NCBI RefSeq assembly: GCF_000003195.3
Contig: NC_012873.2
Location: forward strand, 20,796,347 to 20,860,346
Source: Sorghum bicolor
Lineage: Eukaryota > Streptophyta > Magnoliopsida > Poales > Poaceae
Direction: 5' to 3'
DNA: 64,000 nt
Of this stretch, positions 30,218 to 40,511 are shown in pieces (positions within the stretch are counted from its first letter, which is position 1; every line of letters starts with the position of its first letter). The notes under the pieces were generated by a model. It was not told where the DNA came from. It worked only from the letters and a program-made list of their open reading frames with translations, and did not search any database. Both the position numbers and the translations under genes were made by a program.

Positions 30218-31755
30218 TTAGTGCGCATCTCCGCTCTCACCACCATTATCCGCACCCGGGCTGGTCTCGGGAGGAACCACCTCTGGCTCGAACAGCTTCG
30301 ACAGCCTTTCCCCAGGGGCCTCCGTGTCATCGATCAAGACGTGGAGCCTCTCCTCGTTCTCTGCGTCGGTCTTAGAAATATCGGTGACGAAGCTGTGGGA
30401 CACCACCTCCATATCTTAGGAAAATCCTGAGTAGACAACTGCCATTGCCCGCTTTACCCCGGTATGAAGGGCGTCCCGCACCCGGTCCCTCAGCGTGGCA
30501 CCCAGGTAGCACAACTGATCGACCAGCGCGTCGCCTCGAGCCGCCTCCCTTGACTCGTCCACAGGCTCGAGCTCCCAGGAGGCCGAGAGATCGCTTATCG
30601 CAGTCTACAGCCGACCGTTCAAAGCGACCTCCCCCTCAAGCTGAGCCTTGGCGGAGCGGGCCTCGACTTGAGCAGCTAGAAGCTCGTCCTTAAGCCCTAC
30701 AAAGACCAACAAGGACAAATTAGACAACACAAAACATGCCTTGGAAAAGAAACACAATAGTAGAAACATACCTTGAATCTTCTCCTCCAGAGCCGTATTC
30801 TCGCCAACCAAATCGGTGTTGGCCCTCTCGATCTCCTTGTAAGAGTGCGCCAGGTCGGTATTGGCGACTCGCGAGTCCTCGATCACCTTGCCCGCCTGCG
30901 CGATAGCTCCCTCTTTCTCCAGCAGCGCCCTCTTCAGACGATCGACCTCATCAGAAAGCCTATGAGAGCGAGTTCGCTCAGCTTCGAGATCTCCTTGGGC
31001 CTTCTTCCCGGCCTCTGCTACGGCGCTCCGAGCAATTTCGCTCTTCACGCACTCTTCCTTCATCTCTCGATAGGCCTCTCGGGCAGAGGCAAGGTCAGCC
31101 CTGAGGAGGCCCTTCTCCTTGTCAAGATCGGCGGCCGCGTCCTTGTAAAATAGGGCCTCTTCCCGAGCTTTGGACACGGCCTCCTCTACCATCATGGTCC
31201 GCTCTCTCAGCTGCGTGGCCTCTTCTACCGCCTTCCTCGAGGCTTCCTGAGTTTCAGCCAAGGCGGCCTCCCTCTCCTTCTTCTCCTCCTCAAGCGCCAC
31301 AAGCTCTTTGTAGGCCTTGAGGAGCTTCTCCTGCGACTCCAGGAGTTGGTCCTTGAGAAGAGGGAGCTGCTCCTAGCCGCCCCTCGTCGCGTGGATAAAA
31401 TCCGACTTCAAGCGGGAGGTCTCTTTCAGATCCTGCGAACCGACGGTCGAACAGTAAGAACACAAAACCAAACACCGTAGATAGCTAAGGTCCAAAGACA
31501 CTTACGAAGTAAGCCGAACCAAGCCCGTTGTTGACGATGTCGGACAAGAGTCCCACCACATGCTTCATCCAGAGGCAAAGCTCCTCAAGATGTTCCCAGT
31601 TTTCGGCCTCCTTCCGATCATCCATAAAGATATTAGGCTCTGATGGATCGGTGGAGGCCCGAATGCGGATCCGACCGGGGCCCCAATTCTCCATCTCCTC
31701 CTCCGTGCGCGCCTTGACGCCTCGGATGAGCTCCTCAACAACGCCTTGATATTCC
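30218..31755 (-). pseudogene. E6 antisense extra ORF, three exons, coiled-coil protein
   Basis: Exon 1 (31506 to about 31755) ends GSAYF. Intron 1 is 31433-31505 (GTAAGT...CGCAG) and keeps phase 0. Exon 2 (30772-31432) encodes a long coiled coil (LEEEKKEREAALAETQEASR and onwards to ALEEKIQ). Intron 2 is 30697-30771 (GTATGT...TGTAG), phase 1. Exon 3 (30218-30696) starts GLKDELLAAQVEARSAKAQL. Both introns are about 75 bases, use GT-AG and rejoin the frame exactly. Stops at 31373-31375 and 30603-30605 plus one near 30430 show decay. The product is related to coiled-coil proteins of Tat antisense ORFs; function is unknown. Confidence 0.75.
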
Positions 31756-32374
31756 CAACATTAAAATTGAGCATGCCACTAAGCACATGAACAAGAAAGA
31801 ATTTTTGTATGATATCACTGGGGAAAATTATGAGGGATGGCAACCACGTGCTAGTCACATATGCAATCCTACCTTGCTTTTCTTGCACCAGTGGATAGGA
31901 CTCACTTTGTTCCCTCGAGATGACATAAGAATTGTCAGGGAAATTGACACTAGGATCCTTTTTGCCATGGTTCATAAAATTCCAATTTCACCAGTGGTAG
32001 AAATGGCTAAACATTGGATATGGGCATCATCCCAACCAAGGAGTTGGACCATTGAATTTACTTCTGTGGTTACAAAATTTTGTGCACGCCTTAATCTGCT
32101 CAATAACTTTGATAGATACATAACTACTCCTAGAGTTGTCTTGCACAAAAGATTTTATATTCTGGGCCATTATCTTACGGGAGGAGCAAATAACATAGTG
32201 TTTTTGAAAGTTTATAATACCCATGAAACAATTTTGTTGCCCTGTGAAGAACTAAAAATATATAGTGGCAACCCATTACTCCCTATGTGCAAAAGACATA
32301 TGAGGCATGCAGGACCAACCACACGTGCAAGAGCACGAGCTGCAGGTGATGATGATGACAGTGACTATGAGTGA
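31756..32374 (+). pseudogene. E7 env-position ORF, 5'-truncated
   Basis: Open for about 205 codons to TGA at 32372-32374, beginning NIKIEHATKHMNKKEFLYDI. A methionine at 31787 is internal, because the similarity extends upstream of it. It shows the conserved WQPRASHICNPTLLFLHQWI and RDDIRIVREIDTRILFAMV segments found in the third ORF of grass Athila elements, then a basic, acidic-ended tail (RARARAAGDDDDSDYE). No signal peptide or transmembrane helix is visible in this part, so an envelope function is not supported by this fragment. Athila ORF3 proteins are often called env-like by position only. Confidence 0.6.
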
Positions 32375-34171
32375 AGTTTTAGTGGGATGCAGACGCCCCA
32401 TTCGGGACGCAGGTCTGGTGCACACAGTGGCCGTATGTCTTGTTCTTCTTTGCAAGATTCACAGCCGTGCTCAACGCATTGACATGGACATGCTGACCCA
32501 TCAAATTGCTGTGCTACGCATTGGACATGAGGCTATGCAGAACACTACAAATCAAACAAAGCAAGCCCTCCTAGGTCTCCAAGTCCAACACAAAATAGGC
32601 TAGAACAGGATGTATGCACACTATCAGAGGCCACTACCACCAAATATTCCATTCATCCCTACGTCACCACATCAGTAGCAAAACCCATCTCCACAGTATC
32701 CTCCATATCCTCAGCAGCACTCATATCCTCCACCATATGCATATGACCATCCACCATATGAGTGAGGAGGCATGAGAAGAGACAAGCTTGGGGGAGATCC
32801 TCTCCCCCACCAAGGTAAGTATTCTGGCTCTTTTAAATTTATTGCAATTTCAGTTTGTTCTATGCTTCATGCTAATATATATATATGAATGTGATAAAAA
32901 TCCCAAAAATATTGCCATGCATGCCATCTTTCTCTTGGAAATGATGAATAGTTGATCTGTTAATATTTCTCTAGTATCTAGCACTCAACTTAGTATTTTT
33001 CTAAGTATGGATCACTTGGCTCACATAAGACCACCATGAACCTGATTTCTTTCTGTGGCTTACAAGTGCTAAAACTACGTCTAAGTTGTTGTGAGATATG
33101 AGATAGTAAGACAAGAGCTGCTATATTTTTATTCTAAGCTTGCATGATTATCAGAGAATTTATTTGGAAAATATCTAAAAACAACGGTTCCTCAATGATT
33201 ATAAAATTCCTACCAAGGCCAAATATTTATGCTCCATATATATATATATACATACTTTAGCCATAGCTGCTTGTTATTGTTGGGGTTTTGTCAAGGATTG
33301 AACTTAACTTAGATTGGAGGCATATGTTTAGACTAAGACAAACTTTGCAACCACTAAATAAAGCCAATTCTTACACTGAGGATTGCGCACAACATGCACC
33401 CTTCCATCCACCAGATAAAAAATGCTCTTCTCCTATACTGGGAGAAAGCAACAAAATTTTTGCTAGGAAAATACTCCATCCACTTTTTCAAATTGATCTT
33501 TCTCTCAGTATCGTTTTTAGAGAGACATGGCCAAAAAAAGAGGCACACCCTTGTCAAAAGTCCCCAAATGTTTTGTAGAAGGAAAAGTTGGTAGCCATGT
33601 CTCAAAATATTCTTTTCTAAGAGAGAAATATCATGCCATAAAAGGAGTATAGTTTAGTGATAGGATCCATTCCACACACTTGCACACCTCAGTCTAGCAT
33701 ATGCCTTTGATCTTAACTTAGTTTGGCTTTTGATTTATCCCCATACAAGAAGCAAGTATGCCCACCTTCCACACCTACTGAAACTCCACATAAAGCCTTA
33801 GCTATAGGTTGTGAGAAAAGCAATGCCTTTGGTAAGGTACATTATCCACTTGAGAGATTGAGAGAAATCAATTGAGGAACCTAGTTTTCTTTGTGAAAAA
33901 AAATTGAAAAACCTCCGGTATGAAACTCGCTACGAATAAGAAAGTGGTGCTCTATATCTAATTGTTCTGTCTCTCAACTGCCCAAGACAAAGGAAAAGCC
34001 AAAAGCCCCACGAAGAACTAAGGTAAATGGGTGAGTCTTGTCAAAGATAAATTTTCCATACTTATGAGAAATAATTTGTTGCATACATGGTACTCTTGAA
34101 ATGTTGACATTGCAGCAACTCCTGATCCACCGAGACTAAGTATAATTATTTGCTCGAGACAAGCAAAGGTT
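32375..34171 (+). other. E7 3' non-coding region with internal polypurine motif
   Basis: Contains a Pro/Tyr/Gln-type coding-like remnant near 32660-32770 and AAGCTTGGGGGAGA at 32784-32797. An AT microsatellite is at 33235-33250. The sequence is homologous to the 3' region of E2 (3868-5231). No intact gene was seen. Confidence 0.6.
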
Positions 34172-34186
34172 AAGCTTGGGGGATCT
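34172..34186 (+). other. E7 terminal polypurine tract
   Basis: AAGCTTGGGGGATCT immediately before the LTR start TGTTGACGG. The internal copy at 32784 lies 1388 bases upstream. Confidence 0.82.
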
Positions 34187-35962
34187 TGTTGACGGTGGAT
34201 AAGCTATAAAATCCACACATGAAAACACAATCAACAAGCCAGAAATAATGGAAGAATGGCATAGCATAGGCATCTTTTATCACTAAGAGGTTCCACTTGT
34301 GCTCTAAGTATTTGGATGCAGGTACACTTACATTTGGGGGAAAATGAGCTCCTGGACCCACCAAGTCCTGGTCGGCCGACCTACACTTGAGGTGGTCCAG
34401 GTGCTGGCTCAATTCCAGCATCCTAAGGCAACACATTCAAGTCCATCTCGACCCTTAGATCACACTTGTGTTTCTGTTCAAGGGTGAAAGATGGAGGTAC
34501 AAGGATCCATGGACCCACCAGAAGAACCAGACCGAAGATGAACACAAGACACTCCATGACAGATGGAGATAGCAATGGAGCAAGGCTGGTGGGCCCACCT
34601 CACCAAATCTTGGTCGGCCGATCGACCTTTGGCGGGTCCCACCTGCTAGCTCAACTCCACTGACCTCAAGGACCTTCTAGAAGGCTCAGGGTGGCCCCAC
34701 CTCACAAAATATCAGGTCAACCGACCTATGATGTACCTAAGGTCGGTTACACTCCACCGACTTTGGCAACACGTGCAGATGATCTTGGACGTCCTTCTAA
34801 GGTGGTTCCAATGACGGTTTATCCAAGGGTGGAAAAGCGGGAAGCACACGGATCGCTGATGTGGCACCCCCTCTACTCTCCCTATAAATAGAGGCTGCAT
34901 CCACCCTCTCTAAAGGGAGGTGTGTTCCAATGTAGCTCTAGTTTTCCAGTTGTAAGTGTTAGTGTTAGTCTAGTGTGGGAGTTAGAGTTGAGTCGAACGA
35001 AGCTCGGAGTGTCCTGAGTCGTCTTCTGGAGAGTCCGGTATTCCACTTTACCTTTTCTCTTGTAAGACTTTGAGTATTTAATATATTTACTATTCCTTTA
35101 CTTTTCTAAGTATTTACTTTCAATATTTACTTAGTGCAATATTCTATTGTAGTGTCCTAGTCTGTCTTATAGTAGTTATATACTAGCTAAGTTAGTCTTA
35201 AGTGCTTGGGTTGTTTTCTCTGCCGGTAACACTGTGCTTGGACTAGGTCGTAGACTTAGTTTGAGTAGTAGGAGTTAGCATAAGCGTGGTTCTTAGACTA
35301 AAGCCTGACCTTGAATACCACCGTATCAAATGTTACAGTGGGCGGCGGTGAAGCGTGATAGGCCTCTGCTTCCCAGTAGGTTCTATTCATGTCGGGTACG
35401 GTCTATAGGCGCCCATAAAAACAAGTCTGCTTGGATAGGAGTTTCGTCCTCCTATTGCAGTCGACTTCCAACAAACAAGCAGTTAAGTTTAGCGACGTTA
35501 GTGTGTGTCCGCTACTAGATTAGATTGGTTCACAGGAGTAAAGTTAGAGCCATAGGAGTCTTTTCTCACTTGTTGTCCTCCCACCTAGCTACACTACACT
35601 AGTTGTCTTAGAGTTATCTAGAACCACATCAATCTTCCTCTACATCTTCATTACCTCACTACCTTAGTTGATCCTAGCTGGGATAGGATTTCTCTTCCTT
35701 GCTATCTCCTCTAGCACGCTTTCCCTTGGACGAACTATAAATCATGACACCGCGGATACTCACCACGGTCAAAGTGCTACATCAGTATCTCTGCGCTTGC
35801 AGAGTTACCCCCGGTACATTTTGCATCATCGCTAGAGCTTAGCATTGCTTAGCATTTCTAGAGTCGTTGCTTAGGGTAGCCTGACAACCTATCCTAGTAA
35901 CAGCTCAGGCTTGCATTTAAGCTGTGCTGGTTAGGCGCCATCATTTCTAGATACTTGTCACA
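34187..35962 (+). repeat. E7 3' LTR (about 1.78 kb)
   Basis: Starts TGTTGACGGTGG. The end is placed at a degenerate CTTGTCACA at 35954-35962, by analogy with GTGTCAACA in related LTRs; this boundary is uncertain. It holds two GGTCGGCCGA-type palindromes (34371 and 34611), a degenerate third (34714), and a TATA box. Confidence 0.65.
34883..34890 (+). promoter_or_regulatory. TATA box of the E7 LTR
   Basis: TATAAATA in ctccctataaatagagg, a strong plant core-promoter match within U3. Confidence 0.65.
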
Positions 35963-36060
35963 TCTTACTCTAGTCGGTGAGCGTTAAGATTTGCCAATAG
36001 TTTGTCACCATTGGGTCACTACACCCTTTTCCTACCCCTACCCCTCGCTGGGAGGGACTA

Positions 36061-36860
36061 GTTCTACCCGCTGACTCAAGTGCAAGTCCAGTGATTTTTA
36101 TTGCTAGAGGTTCCAATAATCTGAAGGGCAATGGCACAGATACCCTGGGAAGCAAGCACAGTCTAGAACCAGAAGGAGTAAACAGTGGAGTCCCCACTAA
36201 TGCACCCACTTTTGAGGACAAATATCAGCCAACCCCTGAGGGGCATGACATTCCTGCCCCCAAGATAAAATCAGTTGTTGTGACAATAGATATAATGGGC
36301 TCTCCCCATGCTACAACCAGAAAGGAGATCTAAATGTTGACCTCAACAAGGTACTTAGTTTTATATCCAAAATCCCTGCTTCTAGTTTTTTTATCCATCT
36401 GAACCTTTTGGATATCGACCCTGACTTACCCATCCTAGCATACTTTTTGTGACTTCTTAACTCTTGCTTGGATGGCTTTCCTTATCCCTGATCAGGACTC
36501 AGAGATTGTGCCTACCCGAGCTGAACTAGAGGAGATTACTGATGAAGAACTGATAGAGATCTAGGGAAACTAGTTCACCTAAAAGAAGAGGAAGATATCC
36601 AAGGCGGCCAAGCAGCAGGTGCATGATCGTCACCTTAGGCACCGTAAGAGACGCGCCATCAAGCAAGGTGGCTTCAAGAAGGATGTGCTTCACCCCATGC
36701 CCCTTGCCATGACCCCAGCTTCGCCAAGGGCATCTGCTCCAACGCCTGCTCCCTTTCTGCCCGCGTAAGTCGCATAGGGGATAGCCACTGGCTTCCTCCA
36801 GATTCATCCTAGCGATGTGTCTGCCTCTATCCTCAAGAAGGACACCGATGGAAAATGAAC
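36061..36860 (+). pseudogene. LINE ORF1 remnant
   Basis: Fragments are readable but broken: EEITDEELIEI followed by stops, then KISKAAKQQVHDRHLRHRKR, a basic stretch. The position before the endonuclease is that of the RNA-binding ORF1 protein. No RNA-recognition or CCHC motif is clear enough to name. Confidence 0.45.
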
Positions 36861-37196
36861 ATCTAGAGCTTTAGGTCTTGCACTCATGGTGGAGAGTGCC
36901 TCTTTTGTTTAAGAATAGTGGCAGGACTTTTAGTCTCAAACTTTTAAGGTTATCCCAGTTTACATGCTGGATCCATTTTCCTTTAGTTGTTTGCTTTATT
37001 GAGAACTGCATTATGTGGTATCCTATTTGGGATTGTTATGTTAGACACCTAATCTATCCTGCTAGTTTCACTGATACATCTATCATAGCTATGACGTTGT
37101 GCCACTGTTTACGACACTCCTACTTATTTCTTGTTAGTGGCCTATCTTCCCTCCTAGAGAGGGCTAGATATATGTTTTGATAGTTTAGGTTATCCA

Positions 37197-39511
37197 ATGA
37201 ATAACAATAGACAGTACAACATATTATTGTGGAACATAAGAGGGATAAACTCCTAGGCTAAATGGGATGCAATCAGGACTAAGGTGAATGAAATCTCTTG
37301 CCAGATCCTCTGCTTGCAGGAAACTAAAAGAGAGCTCTTTGATAGCATTTATCTTAAAAAATTCTATCCAAAACACTTAAATAGTTTTGCCTTCTCACCT
37401 TCGGTGGGTGCCTTAGGAGGAATAATCACTATCTAGAATGGCAACATGTTTGATGGAACGATAGTCGACTCTAATGGTTTTTGTGTTACGGTTAAGTTCA
37501 AGAATAGACTGGATGCCTCTACCTTCTACCTTTACAATGTCTATGGACCTTCATAATCTAAGGGGAAAATGGCTTTTATAACATGGTTCTTAAATCTAGA
37601 TACGGATGATCTAGATGGCTGGATTCTTGTTGGAGACTTCAATCTTTATAGGTCAACATAAGATAGGAACAAATCACGTGGAGATGCCAACAAAATGCAG
37701 TTGTTCAATGACCTCATCTCATCCCTTGACCTGGTTGAGCTACCTTTCAATGATAGAACTTTCACTTGGAGCAACATGCAGTCTGACCCTCTTCTGATTA
37801 AACTAGACTAGGTTTTCTGCTCTCCTAGCTAGAACTTTGTTCACCCATCGACTGAAGTACATCCCCTGGATAGACCAATCTCAGATCATATCCCATTTGT
37901 CATCACTTTTGGTAGCTCTATACCTAGGACCAATATCTTTAGGTTTGAAAACTTCTGGATAGAACATGAGGATTTTCTGAAGGTTGTAGACTTACATTGG
38001 AACACCACCCCCTTTTTTGCTAATCCCACCAAAACTATAAATGCTTGGTTCAAGCAAGTCAGATTGGGGCTAAAGAACTAGAGGAGAAGTTTACAATATT
38101 TCAACAAACTCCTGCATATTAGTGAGTGGGTTCTACTCCTGCTTGATGGACTAGAGGATCAGAGACCACTCTATGATGTGGAAATGTCTCTAAGAGACCT
38201 TGTCAAAAGACATATAGCCAACCTATTGGAATCCAAGAGGATTTACTAGAAACAAAGAAACACAATTAGATGGGTGAAGCTAGGGGATGAAAACAACAAA
38301 GTCTTCCAAGTCATGGCTTCCATCTCCCATAGAAAAGAACAACATTGCTAGCCTAACAATCCCTAGGGTGGATATTGCTGTAACTAACCATGAGCAAAAG
38401 ACAGGGATAATCTGGTATAGCTTCAAGAATAGAATGGACGTCTCTGATTTCTTTGGCATAAGCTAAGATCTACATAGTCTAATAGTCAGCCATGATCTCA
38501 GCCAAATTGAAGGGGTTTTTTCAGATTCAGAATTTGATGTAGTCATCAAAACCATCCCAGTAGATCATGCCCTAGGGCTTGATGGTTTCAGTGGAAAGTT
38601 TATAAGATCTTGTTGGCCTATTGTCAAAAATGACTTCATGAGGTTGTTCAGAGACTTCCTTAACAATAGCATTGATCTCACCAGCATCAATAGTTCTTAC
38701 ATTGCCCTCATCCCCAAAAAATACCACCCGAAGTCAGTGGATGACTACAGACCCATCTCTCTTCTCAACTTCTCAGTTAAGTACCAAACTACTCTCCATT
38801 AGACTGCAATTAGTTATCACAAAACTCATACACTCCAATCAATATGGTTTCATCAGAGGCAGAAGTATTCAGGACTGCCTAGCCTAGGCATTCCAATTCT
38901 TACATCTTTGTCATCATTCCAAAAAGGAGGTAGTCATCCTAAACCTGGACTTTGAGAAAGCATTTGATAAAATTGAGCATCAAACTATCCTAGAAGTGAT
39001 GAAGCATAAAGGATTTAATGACAAGTGGATCAGCTGGACTAAAGCCATTTTATGTTCTGGTAACTCCTCTGTGCTTCTAAATGGAATCCTTGGGAAACCA
39101 TTTCACTGCAAGAGAGGTGTCACACAATGAGACCCCCTCTCTCCTCTTCTTTTTATGCTCATGGCTGATTTTCTTCAGAGCATTATTAATAAAGCCTAGC
39201 ATGATGGTATCCTGAATCATCCTCTTTCCAATGAATTTGAAGATTTGTATCCCAGTATGCAGAGGACACACTGCTGATTCTTCAAGTTGAAGCAAAACAA
39301 CTCTTCATTCTAAAAGGATTACCTAGGAGCTTCTCTGATTCAACTAGACTTAATGTCAACTTTAACAAGACTTGTCTCCTCCCCATCAACTTATCTGAAG
39401 CCAAGCTAAATCACCTAGCACTAACCTTTGGTTGCAAGATACGAAGTATGCCTTTCACCTACCTTGGACTACCATTAGGAACCACAAGGCCTACCATCCA
39501 GGATTTCACAC
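37197..39511 (+). pseudogene. LINE ORF2: endonuclease and reverse transcriptase
   Basis: The endonuclease starts NILLWNIRGINS (37210 on). It shows LQETKREL, LVGDFNL (near 37630) and SDHIPF (37881-37898), the landmarks of apurinic-type LINE nucleases. Reverse transcriptase motifs include ALGLDGFSGKFI, YHPKSVDDYRPISLLN, FIRGRSIQDCLA and FEKAFDKIEH. The catalytic YADD box reads YAED (39256-39267), and the G of the conserved QGDPLSP motif is a stop (39128-39130). At least a dozen in-frame stops and some shifts are present. The enzyme would nick DNA and copy LINE RNA; this copy is long dead. Confidence 0.8.
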
Positions 39512-40511
39512 TGTTGACGGTCCTTAAGTACCAAATATAATCATCAAATAAATAAAGAAAAGGATTCAAATGCAACCAACACCCAGACTTAGGGTTTTAT
39601 CTGATAGAATTCCACGAGTTTTGGTGTTTGTCTATTTCTGCAGGGGGTTATTAGGAAATATGGAGGAAAGGCCCACATGTCGGGTTTACATAGAGATATT
39701 AACGTGTGCGCCAATTTTCTATCATCTAGAAGACTCCAGAAGCCACGGGAACGAACGGGAAGCCGAGCGGGCCCGGGGGCATGGCGCCTGCCCTCCCCCC
39801 TTGGGCGCCCGCCCTGCTACAGTGGCCAATTAGGCTCCGCCTTGCGGATTATGCTCCACCGACCTAAAGGATCAAGGAAAACCGTGCGATTAAGGTCGGT
39901 TTGATCCGACGGCCCACATTCATTTGGAGGGGCTATATAAGCAGGCCCCCTGGCCCTTGGAGGAGGCACCTCTTCATCCTTATTCATTATTCATAGACAG
40001 AGCAAAAGCTAGGGTTTGGAGATGAGAGCTCTCCTCTCTTCTCTAAACTAGAGTAGATCTAGATAGTAGCGAGATGGAGAGCGAGGGAGGATTGGAGGAG
40101 AGGCCGGCCTGTCGGTTCGTCCTTCGGTTGTACTTCGCCATGATCAAGCTCTAATCAAGCTTGCTCATGGGATGACTCTGGTAATCTACTTCTATTTCAT
40201 TATGCAATTACTATCCATGTACGTTCTGGTTCACAACTCTTTTGAGTACTTTAATCTATAGGACGCTATAGGTGAGAGTTGTAGTATAGGTGTAAGCGTG
40301 GTGCTTAGACTTAGATTAATTGTGGATATCCCCTGTCTAGCCGGATCGTGTGGTAGGCCGTGTGGGTGACAGCTACGTTGGTCCTCTATAGTCCACCTCC
40401 CGTTAGGAGGACTGGTAGGGTTTATCAGCCTATGGATAAGCATCCTTTGTGGTGTAATCTTATCACGTGGTTCATCCCAGACATAGACATACCCCTTTGA
40501 AGTAGAGAAAC
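39512..40511 (+). repeat. E8 5' LTR, first part
   Basis: Starts TGTTGACGGTCCTTAAG. Includes a GC-rich segment near 39765-39830 and a TATA-like motif at 39934-39940. Ends with GAAAC, one copy of the E9 target duplication. Same family as the E10 LTR. Confidence 0.9.
39934..39940 (+). promoter_or_regulatory. TATA box of the E8 LTR
   Basis: TATATAA in ggggctatataagcagg. The inverted E10 LTR has the same motif at 57700-57706 on the minus strand. Confidence 0.6.

Larger units (their letters stand above)
28518..31755 (+). mobile_element. E6: Tat-lineage fragment with integrase and antisense extra ORF
   Basis: Integrase on the plus strand is followed by a non-coding spacer (29782-30217) and a spliced ORF on the opposite strand. 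That order is characteristic of Tat elements in grasses, which carry an additional antisense ORF between pol and the 3' LTR (family knowledge). Neither LTR is present: the left end abuts the truncated E4 LTR and the right end abuts E7. It belongs to a different family from E3, which lacks the antisense ORF. Both ends are probably deletion junctions. Confidence 0.82.
31756..35962 (+). mobile_element. E7: Athila-like element, 3' part
   Basis: Plus-strand remnant: env-position ORF, 3' non-coding region with two polypurine tracts, and a 3' LTR. The 5' two-thirds (gag and pol) is missing; the left junction with E6 lies within a few bases of 31755. The right LTR end is not certain. Confidence 0.75.
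35963..39511 (+). mobile_element. Decayed L1-type LINE, 3'-truncated
   Basis: A non-LTR retrotransposon with an ORF1 remnant, an endonuclease and a reverse transcriptase, all carrying many stops. It is cut at 39511 by the LTR of E8 shortly after the YLGLPLGT motif. The left boundary is approximate. The remaining 3' part would lie right of the window, beyond E8, E10 and E11. Confidence 0.8.

Noticed and set aside
36091..36333. Possible host gene near 36091
   Set aside because: Short, broken, and directly in front of a LINE endonuclease; best read as LINE ORF1 or 5' sequence.
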